64,000 nt of DNA from Gerris lacustris (GCA_951217055.1 OX578284.1:42125467-42189466), one strand, 5' to 3'. Positions 21,901-33,868 are shown, numbered from the stretch's first letter. A program made the numbers and translations. The notes: a model not told the origin generated them from the letters alone.

Positions 21901-22245
21901 CGACATTTCAGCATAAAATCGTCACACTTAAAGTAAGGAATTCTACATATAAAGTCATCCAACCACAATATTAACAGCAGAAAAATGAGTGCAGATATTT
22001 TTAAATATTGGAATAACCACTAAAATAATATCTAACACACCAGGCATTTATACATTTTTTTAAAACAAAAATTCTTGTAAAAAGAATTAAACAATAGATT
22101 AAAATATATATATAGTACAACAATAAAAACCTTTAATGAAAAACATAAAATGGGGGAAAAATTAAAACAAATATAAAAGAGTTCTATTAACTTCAAATAA
22201 AAGGAAGAAAAAATTACATTCGGGCTCATGAGCAAAATTTTTTAC

Positions 22246-22285
<40 letters not shown>

Positions 22286-22979
22286 AAACCTCTGATAAAA
22301 AGTGATTAAAACCACAGGCCGTTTTTTTACCCGCCAAAAAACCCTTGGGCGCGCAAATAAGAGCAAATCTTATCAAATAATGGCGGTCTTTTCAACTGGA
22401 AACCTCGCACGCTTTTCTACTTTCCCTTGTACTTTTATAACATTATTTCGGGATTTTTTTCTTTAATAACAAAAGAATGCAACCTACTTCTATATAAAAT
22501 ATATATTATTTGGTCAGCTCCAATTCCCATTATTCATTCTTTACAGTTTTATTTTATTACATATATTTTTGTTTTAAACTTTAAAAGGCAATTTTTAAAA
22601 TAAAGAAAATTCGAGAATATCTTCGCGTAAGAATATCTGTTTTATATAATTAATCGTGTTAGAATTTCTTTAAACCATAGCTATACAAACTTTCATATGG
22701 AGTAAAAAGTTTAAATAATGCATTAAAGAAAAATTAGTTATAGTTAAAAAGCACGAAAATGGTTCTGCCAGATCTGCCACAGCTTTTTCAAAGTACCCGA
22801 AATCTTGATAAGGAAATATATAAAATAAGACTAAATATAGTAAAAGGCTGTTTATAAGTCTTCAATGAAAAACTAAACGTAAGAAAAATTTAAATCCTAA
22901 AGTCAATGATGAATACCAAAATTCATTGAATCAGTTTTGTAGTTTAAGCTTTAAGGTAAATATCGATTAAATTTTGACA
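21901..22979. other. AT-rich spacer with poly(A)
   Basis: Poly(A) of about 30 at 22252-22283. No gene or RNA recognised. Confidence 0.5.
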
Positions 22980-24125
22980 CATTATATTGCTTCTGAGCTT
23001 ACCGAAGATAACTGAAGCAATGTGATCGTTCTAAATAGAGAAAAAAAATAAGTATGGTGTCGCAGGACACCCGATAGGAACGAAATTTCTTACATTTTTC
23101 ATTAAATATAAATTATAAAATCACACTGCTAAGTACGTATACATTGCTAACTACTTATACATGGCGGAGTTAGAAAAGAGACAAAATTAAAAGTAACGAA
23201 CTGTTTGTACCTAGCAGAGTTAAGGCAAAATTAAAAGAAAATCATTATTTGTATCATTAAAGCAAGCGTCTTACTATAATTATATATTGAATATAAGAAA
23301 GAAGTTTATAGTTAAAGAGTATGTTTGTTAAAGGATGATGGATTAAAATAGGACTGTTTTCTAATAATACCCGGCCTATTAATTTAAAATATTATAAAAT
23401 ATATATCTTCCCTACTCTAAAGCTTCTGCTTGTATCCGGTTGAAATTTTACATGCCTGTTTCAATTGTACTTTAGACAATGTGTATTTTTTTTAAAAATC
23501 GTTATACGTTAGAACGGAAGATATCGGTAAAAAAAGTTGTTTTCTTTATTTTAAACGTTTGGGTCCACTTTATTAAATTTAGCTATCTTTATCACTTCAT
23601 AACAGTGTTGGTGTTCGTTTTACTAAAAAAAAATATTTAAAAAAGTTGTTTGTCTCATTAAATTGATAAAATTAGAATTTTTTCTTGGATTAAGTACGCA
23701 GTATTATAATAATATACCTAATATATTGAAATAAGCGTCAGCACAGATCAATTTTACTTTTAACAAGACCGTGATTATATTTTCTATACTTACAAAATCA
23801 AGTGACATTTTGACATATAAAAAAAAATAAACAAAACAAGTCAAGGAACAGGCTTCCTTAATAACATTTTTTCCCGTCTCTTTGAAGCTTACGTTTACGC
23901 AAGCATTGCACGTGAACGCTTGGGCGGATAACGATTTCCAACGAACTCAGCCTGGGCATTGGTAAAATGAACATGTGTACCAAATTTCATCTAACTCGAT
24001 GATCTTTTACTCAAGTTATCGTCATCGGTACGGATTAGGTATATATGATCCAAGATGCGACGGACGGATGGATTAACTACCAAAAGCATAAGGTTTCTAG
24101 GATGATCTCGAAACCCTAAAAACGA
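22980..24125 (+). repeat. Dispersed family D copy, long
   Basis: Begins with TTGCTTCTGAGCTTACCGAA and carries, in order, GCTAAGTACGTATACATTGC, GCGGAGTTAGAAAAGAG, CCTGTTTCAATTGTAC, GTTAGAACGGAAGATATCGG, GAACTCAGCCTGGGCATTGG and a CGAAACCCTAAAAA end. About 700 bp of it recurs inverted at 54480-55160. Its right two thirds recurs as the tandem units at 62770-64000. No reading frame spans it; it is likely a non-autonomous element. The AAACCCTAAAAA end is shared with family A. Confidence 0.75.
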
Positions 24126-24499
24126 GGGGAAAATTAAATAAATTTGGCAATAATATATTGTAAAAGAACAAAATCTTTAAAGCATAGGAAATAGGACGCG
24201 TTAAACAAATTGACAGACCATTTTTTCATATAGCTTCTACGTCCAACATCGCTGAAAATTGGACCTTTCCATGAACTTATTTTCCCCAATTGACCAGTAG
24301 AACCACCCGTTTCAATATTGTGATCCGAAATTGATACAACCTGAATATACAAAGCAGAAATCAATCTCCAAACTAAATCCCCCCAAAATTTCCCAATTGA
24401 GATCGGACCCCCATTGTTACCTATGGGTGGAAACCTCTCCAAGAGAGCTGTTTAAATTATACATTATTTTTCTTTTTAAACATACAACGGCAAGTCACT
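24126..24499. other. Unclassified segment with a 102-codon frame
   Basis: The minus frame 24134-24442 is the longest non-repetitive open frame nearby and is not low-complexity. No motif is recognised, there is no TATA or splice evidence, and neighbours are all repeats, so no gene is called. Confidence 0.3.
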
Positions 24500-24519
24500 T
24501 TCAATACAATATATTATTA

Positions 24520-24962
24520 TTACAAGATAACAAGAACTTTTTATATACTACGTTTTTAAATTTTCTGTTGAATCATATGGAATGTTGATAATATAATTGT
24601 CATTGTTATAATATAATGTTAGTGAAAAAAAAATAGTTCCCAATTTATTTACTTCAAATAAATGACAACCATCTAGAGATGATCTTAAACCTATAAAAGG
24701 ACAAATCTTTGTACAACGGATCTCGCGAACACCGAATCTAAACCGTGCCATTGATATGCCCCCTTGTAGGGACAGTAAGAGAAGAAAAAGAAAAATGTGT
24801 ACAAGTAAAGAAGTACAGATGCAGAAAAATTAAACAGTTACCTAGGACACAAGTGTAAACAAACCTGTTTGTCACACGTCAATTAATTTATTTATTTGTT
24901 TACTTGTCTCTTAATAAAAAATCACAAATTTCAAACCCGTCAGAATAAAGATTGTAAATATG
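24520..24962. repeat. Family E copy, left part (interrupted)
   Basis: Matches 51430-51900 over its length: ACTTTTTATATACTACGTTT, GACAACCATCTAGAGA, CTTAAACCTATAAAAGGACA, GAATCTAAACCGT and CACAAATTTCAAACCCGTCA. It breaks exactly at the TIR element that starts at 24963 and resumes at 26190. Confidence 0.88.
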
Positions 24963-25334
24963 CTTAGAATAATACTATTTATAGAAGGAGCATAGAATCG
25001 GAATCCTAAGCAATTACTGATAAGAGACTGAAGCCAACTTTTGCCGCGAGGTTGTGTCCTTAAAACCAGGCTGCCAACATAACAACACTCATTTTTTTCA
25101 TTATACTGGAGAAGGTTGGACATATTTTGTAACTATTCAAAGCCACTCACAAACAATCAAGAAGACTATAAGATACCAGAAAGTAAGCAACTATAAAACA
25201 TTATATTATAACACAATCTGACAAGCTGTCAACAAAGACTAATATTATTCTACAAAGACAAACCCTGCCATTGGTTATTGTTTACGTTTCACTCTGACGT
25301 CATTTTTTTCACCTCGCACGGCATGATATAATAA

Positions 25335-25500
25335 TAGTACATTACGCGTCGAGTGCGGAAAGTAGCATTTTGCATGCGAGTGTGGAGTTTGCACCCGAGC
25401 GACAGCGAGGGTGCTAAAACCACACGAGCGACAGCGAGGGTGGTAAAACCACACGAGCAATGCAAAATGCCGTTTTCGCACGAGTTGCGTACCGTACTTT
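25335..25500. repeat. Internal hairpin with duplicated GAGCGACAGCGAGGGT unit
   Basis: GCATTTTGCATGCGAGTGTGG (25363 on) faces CCACACGAGCAATGCAAAATGC (25450 on) as an inverted repeat. Between them CGAGCGACAGCGAGGGTG with TAAAACCACAC occurs twice in tandem. A single diverged copy of the same hairpin lies at 41105-41245, so this is a separate small dispersed family (H) carried inside the TIR element. Confidence 0.75.
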
Positions 25501-25780
25501 ATCTACGATTACGATTGTTATATTTAAATAATAAATACAGAAAGAAATAAACTTCCTGTATGCAAGTTCGTATTTCTCTTTTGATAAAGATAACATTAAT
25601 TCATTTGTGGTATTTTGTGCCGAATTATTTCGGGAGGCGTATTATTCTCCTCATATTCGTCATAATCATTTAAATCACTCATTGATTTTCACAAAAACCT
25701 CGATATAAAAGTTACTTTTATTAAACAAACAGCAAATTAGTCTTGTTAAATGTAAACAAACTCTCTAATCGTGCGTAAAG

Positions 25781-25836
25781 CTGAAGAATTCCTCTTCTTT
25801 ACCGCACTAGTGTGGTAAAGAAGAGGAATTCTTCAG
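25781..25836. repeat. Near-perfect 56-bp palindrome
   Basis: CTGAAGAATTCCTCTTCTTT at 25781 is mirrored as its complement ending at 25836 around the centre CACTAGTG. Only one base pair is mismatched (G/A next to the centre). Confidence 0.92.
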
Positions 25837-26189
25837 AACAATGAGACGCGCATGCGCAATGAATACAAGTACGTAAAGAATCACTTTCTACGCATCTAAA
25901 CAGAGATATAATGTTTATATTTCGTATCAATCGTAGATAAACATTATTTTCAGCATATTTCAAGCTAAAAATAAGATAAAGCACAATAAAAATATTACAA
26001 TAAACGAAACTAACTATCAATAATTAAAATATACTAAAAATTAAATTAAAAAACCGAAGGCAAATAATTTTAGAGTCATGACGTCACAAATTTCAAAAAT
26101 TAATTTTTAGAACGCGGGTTAAGGAACACAACCAAAGTTGGCTTCAATGTTATCAGTGATCCTCCTTCTATATATTGTATTATTCTAAG

Positions 26190-26450
26190 TAAATATGGGA
26201 CATGTCAAAACAAATGAAATAACTTGCGGATTTTTTCCGAACTAACTTTCCATAAAGCTACATTTGCTGAAAACGAATTAAATTCTGCAGAAAGGTGGCT
26301 AAAAGTATTAAAATATTGTGTTGTCATCGTGTTCTGAGCTATTCTAAAAGTTTCAAATGTCTAGCTACTCGGAAAGTTAGTTAAAAATTGATTGCAAGAT
26401 TTGTACTGGACAAACAAGAAAGCAAGCTAATAAAAACGAAGTCAAGAATA
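26190..26450. repeat. Family E copy, right part
   Basis: Resumes the family E copy cut at 24962: ATAACTTGCGGATTTTTTCC, GAACTAACTTTCC, AACGAATTAAATTCTGC, GAGCTATT and GGACAAACAAG blocks match 51910-52150 in order. Ends before a poly(T) run at 26449-26469. Confidence 0.85.
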
Positions 26451-26469
26451 TTTTTTTTTTTTTTTTTTT

Positions 26470-28556
26470 AAACCGCGTCTTACAAAACTTTGAGTTTCCC
26501 TTCCTTGGATACATAGATCTACCTTCTGGAAAAAGATGGAGCATATCAATCATTTCTAAGTTGCAATATTAGTTCAAGATTATATTTAATTTAAGGAGTT
26601 ATTAAAAGCAAAATAAAGATTAACGTAGGATAGTTTGGTAAAACAATTTATTTATTAAAGATAAAGTAAGTTCTACAAATCAAGGGAGAAACTAACAACT
26701 TAGTCAAACGCTATTTTAAAAGTTTGTATCACCCGAAATTATAATATACCTAACTAACTTTTAAACAATTAAAAAATTACAAACGAACAAACAAACAAAA
26801 AATATTATAAATTACCATATTTAAAAACAAAATAAATTAATTTCACCGACCAAAAAAATAAACTTTTTTCGGTTGTCCTCCTAAACAACAATCCACACCC
26901 CCTCAATTACAAACTTTGACTTAGGGTTAGACCCCTTTTATAAAAAAACCCTCTCGCTCATGTCACCCGCCAAAACCTCCCTAGTACTCCCGCCAAAAAA
27001 AATCGCGCGAAAAAAACTCACTTTGGATATTTGCATTTTAAATGATTTTTTTTTACTTTCTACCACTATGTAGAGTAGAAAAATTAATTTTTACCTTATT
27101 ATTCATTCTAAAGCCCCCTCTTCTCTTCGCCAGTCACCCACACAACTGGCACTCGTTCCGTGATTGCCTTTTATTAAGGAATTCATGTTGAATTTTTTTT
27201 TTTCCGAACGGTCCATGTTTTTGAGTAACCAGGCGTATAGATAATACACACACAATCACACATTTTTATTTTATTTTACCCCCTACCTATTGAATCATAC
27301 ACACTAATACACATATATATGCAAAAAACTTTTTTTTTCATTTTAGCACAGCAAGGGAAAAAAATTATACCTCCATGTAAAAATTGGTGTCTAATTTTTT
27401 TTTGGAATTGTGTTTTTTGTGCGAGTGTGAGTGTAATTTTTTATTTTCCCTTTAACCATCTACCTCACACAGACAAAAAAAGTCGGTATCATTTTTTTTT
27501 TTTTTAATTTTGATATGTGTGTGTGTATATGATTAGAATGGAGAAGAAAAAAATTGTGGAGGGAGAAGAGAACACTGTCATTGTCCGAGGCAAAATTAAT
27601 GTGAAATTTTTAATTGGTTAGAAACTCCCCCCGCCCTTATATACAACAGGGAGGAGAAAAAATATAACCAAAAAAAAATTTAGACCAAAGGGAGGGGGGC
27701 GCTTATTGAGAATTTTAATAAAAACGAACAACACCGAAGGTTGGGGGGTGCGGAATTGTACGGGGATAACAACAATTACGTATCCACGGTGTCCGGGGGG
27801 GGGGGGTCGACAGAAAAAAAACACATAAACATTATTTTCTGGACCAGTTTGAGTAGAGAAAGAGGGAGGAGAAAAAATTGGAAAAAATAATAATTATTAT
27901 ATATTGGAAATATCGATTAAAAGTTGTCTTTTTTTTATACAGCGAATATAACGATATAGGAAAAAATTAAAAGCAGGTTGTTAGTTTTTTTGTTCGAGAC
28001 AGAAAATATTCAGTAGGGAGTTAGATACTGAGTTTTTTTGCCTAATAAAATTTGTCGTTTTATATTGTTTTCTACCTATATACTACTATATATTATACAT
28101 ATATATTTTTTAATATTTGTTATTGTGTACTTTATTTAACATTTAACACAATCATATTTAAATGCTAAATATTATAATGGTTTTAAATACATTTTTTTTC
28201 TAATGTTTTTATTGTTAAGCAATGAAAATAAATAGCGATACATTTGTACAATACATGTACAAATGAATAATGGATATTTTATATTATATAAACTTATTTA
28301 TGACTAAGCGCGATTACTAAAAGAAATTGAATGCAGGTTAGTAGGAGAAAAGATACTAGAAGATTTTAGGTTAGGCCTGTTGTTAAAATACCACAGCACA
28401 ACAGATAATGTTATTGTATAAAAACTAAAGGTTATATACAGTTAAGAAGGATGCAAGTAACTGAAACATTAAGCATAACCATGCAATCAGGGTCACAGCA
28501 ATCACGAGTAGAAAAATAAATCTCAAAAAGGAGTAATATTTGCCGTAATATATTTA
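26470..28556. other. Spacer; homopolymer-dense between about 26.86 and 27.9 kb
   Basis: 26470-26860 and 27900-28556 are plain AT-rich. 26860-27900 has many C/T or G runs, including G10 near 27797, and no supported frame. No gene recognised. Confidence 0.45.
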
Positions 28557-28899
28557 CAGAGTGTCCCAAGATAGAGTATCCGAGAGGAAAAATATTTTTA
28601 TTTTTGGGTTTTCGAAAAAAAGTCATTGTTTATAAAAACTCCTGCGCTTAGTCTTAAACCTCTAAAAATGACATTTTCTTGATTTTGTGTACAGATGTTC
28701 TGTATTTTGAAAACTTTAAAATATGACCAAGAGTAAACTACACTTATTTTTTTTTTTGATGATATCGAAAAATATTATTTAGAAATGAGGTCCAGAAATG
28801 CAAAAAACGTATGAATATGATATATATTAATTATTTATTTTATGAAAACAAAATAAATTACTTATAAATCAAATAATAAGCTAATGTAATAAATAAAAT

Positions 28900-29480
28900 A
28901 AAAAATCGGCCCGAGACAACTCAGACAAACTTTCTCATTTACGACTTCATAATTACATAGCCTAGTGTTTTCCATTTATTAGCTTTCGTATGTACATCAA
29001 AATTTATCATAAAAAACTTCTCCTGGGCGGGGAATCGATCCCCGGCTCTCTTCGTCCGCGTTTTAAGCTATTTTCTCAGGAACTAGATTTTTCCCGGAAA
29101 AACAGCTTATATCGTTAGATTCGTATTTAACTGGACTACATTTTAGATATTTATAATCAAAATCGTCTGAACCGTTTTCAAGAAATAATTTTTTTCCATG
29201 AGTTTTTGGAGGATAGCGCCCCAAAATTTGGAGCTAAAATTCATTTCTCGATTCCGCCTCGGGGTATGATTTTCCTAAACATACGTATGCCAAATTTCGT
29301 CAAAATCAGTCCCGCAGTTTAGGCTACAGGCGTCTGCACAGACGACAGACAGGCAGACATTTTTAAAAAAAATCACTTTCTGGACTCATGGGACCTCAAA
29401 ACGTGTAAATCTATCAAAATCTCAAAATCGAATTTTTGCGCCATCACAATACTTTCTCTTTAAATGAGAAAGTAACAAAT
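28900..29480. repeat. Family C copy nested inside the TIR element
   Basis: Contains CCCGAGACAACTCAGACAAA near 28911, then CTAAAATTCATTTCTCGATT, CAAATTTCGTCAAAATCAGT, CGACAGACAGGCAGACA, GGACTCATGGGACCTCAAAA and TTTAAATGAGAAAGTAA at the right end. The GACAACTCAGACAAACTTT motif also occurs near 49122, and its reverse complement near 31735. The longest and most complete copy of the family in the window. Confidence 0.7.
29028..29052 (-). promoter_or_regulatory. tRNA-like T-arm / B-box motif
   Basis: On the minus strand, GCCGGGGATCGATTCCCCG forms a perfect 5-bp T-stem (CGGGG/CCCCG) around ATCGATT and differs from the B box consensus at one base (GGATCGATTCC). No complete cloverleaf was found. This suggests that family C, or a passenger in it, descends from a tRNA-derived SINE. 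Confidence 0.4.
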
Positions 29481-30084
29481 TATCATCACAACAAGTAAAT
29501 AATAAATATAATCTAATTAAGTGTCACAAAAAAAATCAACAGAGTTGAAAAATAAAATAAAAGAAATGATCATTCAAATGTATTATCATCTACTTCTACG
29601 CAAATTTTGATTCGATTTATGAATTCTTTATAAGCCTTTTGAACTTGCTCTAGTGGAGTATTGGCAGTGGCCTGTTTAATTCTCTCCTTTAAAACTATTT
29701 GTTTTCATAACAATTATCACACTTGTTTATTATAAAAATCAAAGAGAACTTTTTGTTGTAGTTACCTTATTGCTTATTTTTAGAAAAACAAACTAAAATT
29801 TAATAATTCATTAAATAAATTAATATTTATAAGTTTTTTGCAATTCTGAACCACTTTTCTAAATAATAATTTTTGATACCATAAAAAATAAGGGTAGGGG
29901 GACTCTTGGTCATATTTTAAAGTTTTCAAAAAAAAAACATCCTGTTCAACAAATCAAGAAAATGTTATCATTTTTAGAGGTTTAAGAACAAGCAGGAGTT
30001 TATATAAAGAATAACTTTTTTTCGAAAACCCAAAAATAAGAAAATTTTTCCTCTCGGATACTCTACCTTGGGACACACTGTATA

Positions 30085-30640
30085 TTAATCCTAATAAAAG
30101 TAATCTAAGAAAAACCAAATTAATGGGCATAAATTCTTCAGAAAAACAAGAAATGACTATTGACGAATCAGGAATAGAAGAAGTGGATGAGTTCACATAT
30201 TTAGGACAGACATTAGCCAAAAAGATTGGATGTCTAAGGAGATGTGGAAGAAGAATTGGACTGGGATGGAGAGGCTTTAATAGCAACAGACAACTTTTTA
30301 AATCTAATGTCAGCATTGAAAACAAAACAAAACTATTAAAAAGCGTTGTAAAGTCTGTTATGATTTATGGTTGAGAGACATGGTGCCTAACAAGAAGGCA
30401 TATAAATAAACTAATAGTGACAGTAAGATCAGGAAAGAAGCATGTTGGAAATTGGAAGAAAGGAAAGCAAAACTAATGCATGGATAAGGCTTCAAACAAA
30501 CTTGGAAGATGTAGGAAGAAAATGGATAAGGGCCGGACACAACACGGACGGAAGATGGCAGATGAACAAAACAAAATATAAAAAGGACAACTATAAAACT
30601 AAACAAGTAAGGCGCGCTTCACTTGAGTATACGTGAGGCG
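30085..30640 (+). pseudogene. RTE-like LINE reverse transcriptase C-terminal fragment
   Basis: Translated blocks: KTKLMGINSSEKQEM, VDEFTYLGQTLA, RRIGLGWRGFNSNRQLFKS, KTKLLKSVVKSVMIYG then stop where family members read AETW (the next codons give ETW). This is the thumb/connection region (EFTYLGQ...RRI..W..F......K..L..K..L....V.PVMTYGxETW). The downstream part (to 30640) is frame-shifted. It directly abuts the TA-flanked TIR element, so that element may have inserted next to or into it. Confidence 0.82.
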
Positions 30641-31160
30641 AATCGCCGATTTCTGTACGATCGTTTTCTTTATGTAAGATAGCAACATTTTATACAAAAA
30701 ATGTTCAATAAATTTGATCGTATTAATGATACTTATCGGTGACACTTACGCTTACGTCTCGTATCTTGGGTATTACTTTTCGTAATTTCATGAAACTTGA
30801 TTATTAAATACTGTTTCCGTGTTGTAAAGAAGGTAAGATAAACATCGAATAAAAGCCGACATTTTGCATTAAGAACTTCTTTTGCCGGTGCTATCACCCA
30901 TTTGAGTTTTGCGTGATTTACGAAATATATTAAACTGTAAAATATATCAAATCATCATAGTTAGCGGACATCAGGAACTGCCCCAACAATGGCCCTGCCT
31001 ATGCTCTCCTTTCAGTCTGTTGATCAGGGCTAAATGTGAGCCCACAATGGTTCGTGAACACTTGTCATGGAAGTGTAAATATACTACTTTGACATAGGCC
31101 CAAGTTGGGAAAAATAGCATCTAGTTTTGAGCAATGTCGTGTTGTTGGCAGCATAGGAGA
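30641..31160. other. Spacer, nothing recognised
   Basis: Slightly less AT-rich, with a 62-codon plus frame at 30909-31097 lacking any motif. Confidence 0.4.
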
Positions 31161-31164
31161 TTTC

Positions 31165-31345
31165 AATGTAGTCACCCGCCATATTGGCAGCCATCTTGAA
31201 AATATTAAGTGTAAAATTTTAATAGTTGCATACTCTTTTTATACCCTTCAATACCTTTAAATTGATGTCTAACATATCATAGTGACTAAAAAAATTTTTT
31301 AGTCACCCGCCATATTGGCTCCATCTTGGAAATATTAACTTTTAC
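31165..31345. repeat. Tandem duplication, TAGTCACCCGCCATATTGG
   Basis: TAGTCACCCGCCATATTGG followed by CCATCTTG(G/A)AAATATTAA stands at 31171 and again at 31300, a period of about 130 bp with one complete copy and part of the next. Confidence 0.75.
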
Positions 31346-31894
31346 GTTAAATATATTAATATTAACGTTTATCAACTTAAAACACAAAGTAAAAAGTTTA
31401 AAATTTAAATGAAAACCATAGAAAATGATAGTTAATAGTAATAGCGTAGTTTCTACACATTAAATAAATTAAATTAAATGCTATAGGAAATCTTTTAAAG
31501 TATTTAAACTGGATGAAAAAATAAAAAAATAGACCATGCGCCAAAATCAAGATGAAAGACCAAAATAAAGAAGACTAAAGACTAATAAAGTGAACTAAGT
31601 GAAAGACTAAAGTAAAATCTTATGGTGCTATGCTATGGTGTTATGCTATATTTTCATAAATAATAATTAAATGTACCAACACAAACTAATAAATGGAGAC
31701 GTTGGGCTAAGTTATTATGAACTCGTACATGGGAAAGTTTGTCTGAGAGGTCTCGGACCGATTTTTTGTTTTCTGTGATCAAACCCCGTGTTCCTCGTGA
31801 TGCTTCTAATGCTTTAATACATGGACCATTGTATATTTTACAAATTTACATGTAAAAAATATATAAATCTCACATATGTAACATGAAAACACAC
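31346..31894. other. Spacer with short repeat motifs
   Basis: Small direct repeats (AAGACTAAAG-type near 31570-31610; GCTATGGTG-type near 31627). GTTTGTCTGAGAGGTCTCGG near 31738 is the reverse of the family C lead motif. No gene seen. Confidence 0.45.
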
Positions 31895-33855
31895 GCTAAT
31901 ATATATATATCTATATATATAAAAGTCAACATATGTGTGTGTGTGTGTGTGTGTGTTTGTTCTTTATACAAATCTACAGTTTTAGTCCGATCTCGATGAA
32001 AATTTGCACACTTGACCTTCAAAGCAAGGAAACAATCAAGGTCAAAATTTCAATTTTGGTACACAGGGGTACGGGGTACAAGTAATAAATACGGGGTCAA
32101 AGTAATGAATACCCTTCATGATGCATATCGTTGAAAAGCTCTTTAAGGGTACAGTAATTGTTGTTATGTACACTTTTGTCATATTTTCATTTAGGAGGGG
32201 GGTAAAATAGAAAAATATAGCTATATCTTATTTGTTTTTTATACAAATCTACAGTTTTAGTCCGATCTCGATGAAAATTTGCACACTTGATCTTCAAAGC
32301 AAAGGGAAAATCAAGGTCTACATGAATTTTCGAAATTTAAATTTTGGTACACAACAGTACGGGGTACAAGTTATGAATACGGGGTCAAAGTAATGAATAC
32401 CCTTCGTGATGCATATCGTTGAAAAGCTCTTTAAGAGTACAGTAATTGTTGTTATGTGCAGTTTTGTCATATTTTAATTTAGGAGGGGGGTAAAATGGAA
32501 TATATAACTATATCTATATATATAAAAAGAAGAGTATATCTATATGAGAGAATGTCTTTTATACAAATCTACCGTTTTATCCCAATTTGATGCATTTTTA
32601 CACTCTTTTTCTTCCAAACACGGTGAAGGTCACTGCCTACATGATTTTCCGAAATTAAAATTTTGGTACACAGAGGTACGGGGTACAAATGTTAAAGTAA
32701 TGGATACCCTTCATGATGCATATCGTTGGAACGCTCTTTAAGAGTACATTAATTGTTGTTAAGTACGTTTTGTCATATTTTCATTTAGGAGGGGGGTAAA
32801 ATGGAAATGTATATCTATATCTATAAAAGTCAACGTATGTGTGAATGTGTTTGTTCTTTATACAAATCAACAGTTTTAATTCGATCTCGATAAAAATTTG
32901 CTCACTTGACCTTCAAAGCAAGGAGAAGATCTCTGTCTACATGAATGTTCGAAATTAAATTTTTGGTACAGAAGGGTACGGGGTACAAATGTCAAAGTTG
33001 AAAACCCTTCATGATGCATACTGTTGAAAAGCTCTTTAAGAGTACAGTAATTGTTTTTACGTGCATTTAGGGGGGTAAATGGAAAAATATATCTAAAAGT
33101 CAACGTATGTGTGTATGTTCTTTATACAAATCCATAGTATTAGTCCGATCTCGATCAAAAAATGCACAATTGACCTTCAAAGGAAGAAAAAATCAGTGTC
33201 TACATGAATTTTCGAAATTTAAATTTTGGTACACAGGGAACAGGGTACAATAATGAATACGGGGTCAAAGGACTGAATACCCTTTATGATGGATATCGTT
33301 GAAAAGCTCTTTAAGATTACATTAATTGTTGTTATGTACAGTTTTGTCATATGTATTTTCATTTAGGAGGGGGTAAAATGGAAAAATAACTATATCTTAT
33401 AAAAAAAGATGAGTGTCTGTACGAGGATATGTCTTTTATCAAATCTACAGTTTTAGTTCGATGTCGATAAAAATTTGCCCACTTAAACTTCAAAGCAAGG
33501 GGAAAATGACAGCCTACATGAATTTTGGAAATTTAAATTTAGTACACAGGTATGGTAAAAGTAATGAATACGGGGTAAATGTAATGAATACCATTGATGA
33601 TGCAAAAGCTCTTTAACAGTAGAATAATAGTTTTTATGTATTGTTTTGTCATATTTTACTTTGGAGGGGGGGGGGGGGGATTTAGGATCTTTAAAATTAG
33701 CTTATCAAAGAGGAGGGGGTATAGAAATAGGTGGGAGAGATATAGAATCTAGATATTCTTGCATAGTAAAATAATTTATATGTTTCATTATGGTTGTTTA
33801 TTAACTTATCTAATTATAATAACACTCCGTAGCGAAGCACGGGTACCCAGCTAGT
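31895..33855 (+). mobile_element. Rolling-circle-like (Helitron/Helentron-type) element with about six tandem units
   Basis: Six units of about 265-310 bp each contain TTTATACAAATC(T)ACAGTTTTAGT, CTTCAAAGCAAGG, TTTTGGTACACAG, GGTACGGGGTACAA, GATGCATATCGTTGAAAAGC and TTTAGGAGGGGGGTAAAATG. Units start near 31903, 32222, 32508, 32812, 33090 and 33388, most after a TATATCTATA(TA)AAA(A)GTCAACGTATGTG-like lead. The array ends with a GC hairpin and CTAGT. That end and the lead are typical of arthropod non-autonomous rolling-circle elements (from memory of the family, not searched). One isolated unit core lies at 57255-57415. No Rep/helicase is present. Confidence 0.6.
33826..33855 (+). other. Candidate 3'-terminal hairpin and CTAGT end
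   Basis: CCGTAGCGAAGCACGG forms a stem of CCGT/ACGG with inner GC/GC pairing, followed by GTACCCAGCTAGT. Rolling-circle transposons end in a short GC-rich hairpin close to CTRR/CTAGT-type termini, which this fits. Confidence 0.6.
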
Positions 33856-33868
33856 ATATATATATATA

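Larger units (their letters stand above)
24963..26189. mobile_element. TIR DNA transposon (1.2 kb) with exact 8-bp TSD
   Basis: The ends are CTTAGAATAATAC at 24963 and GTATTATTCTAAG ending at 26189, perfect inverted repeats that extend imperfectly for about 90-100 bp (ATAGAAGGAG, GAAGCCAACTTT and GGTTGTGT blocks in both arms). Flanks are TAAATATG at 24955-24962 and TAAATATG at 26190-26197. The insertion splits a family E copy whose uninterrupted version is at 51870-51915, which gives independent proof of the boundaries. No transposase frame is present. The 8-bp duplication fits hAT, P or related superfamilies, but the ends do not match a hAT consensus I know; it is non-autonomous. Confidence 0.9.
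28557..30080. mobile_element. TIR element with about 230-bp arms and TA flanks
   Basis: The left end is CAGAGTGTCCCAAGATAGAG and the right end reads CTCTACCTTGGGACACACTG, flanked by TA on each side (28555-28556, 30081-30082). The arms stay complementary through AGTATCCGAGAGGAAAAAT, GGTTTTCGAAAAAAAGT, CCTCTAAAAATGA and ACTTTAAAATATGACCAAGAG to about 28790 and 29850. CAGNGTGTCCC ends with TA duplication fit Tc1/mariner-type elements. No transposase is found; the interior is mostly an inserted family C copy. Confidence 0.85.

Noticed and set aside
24134..24442. 102-codon minus-strand frame as a host gene.
   Set aside because: No recognisable motif, no supporting signals and repeat-only surroundings; kept as unclassified.
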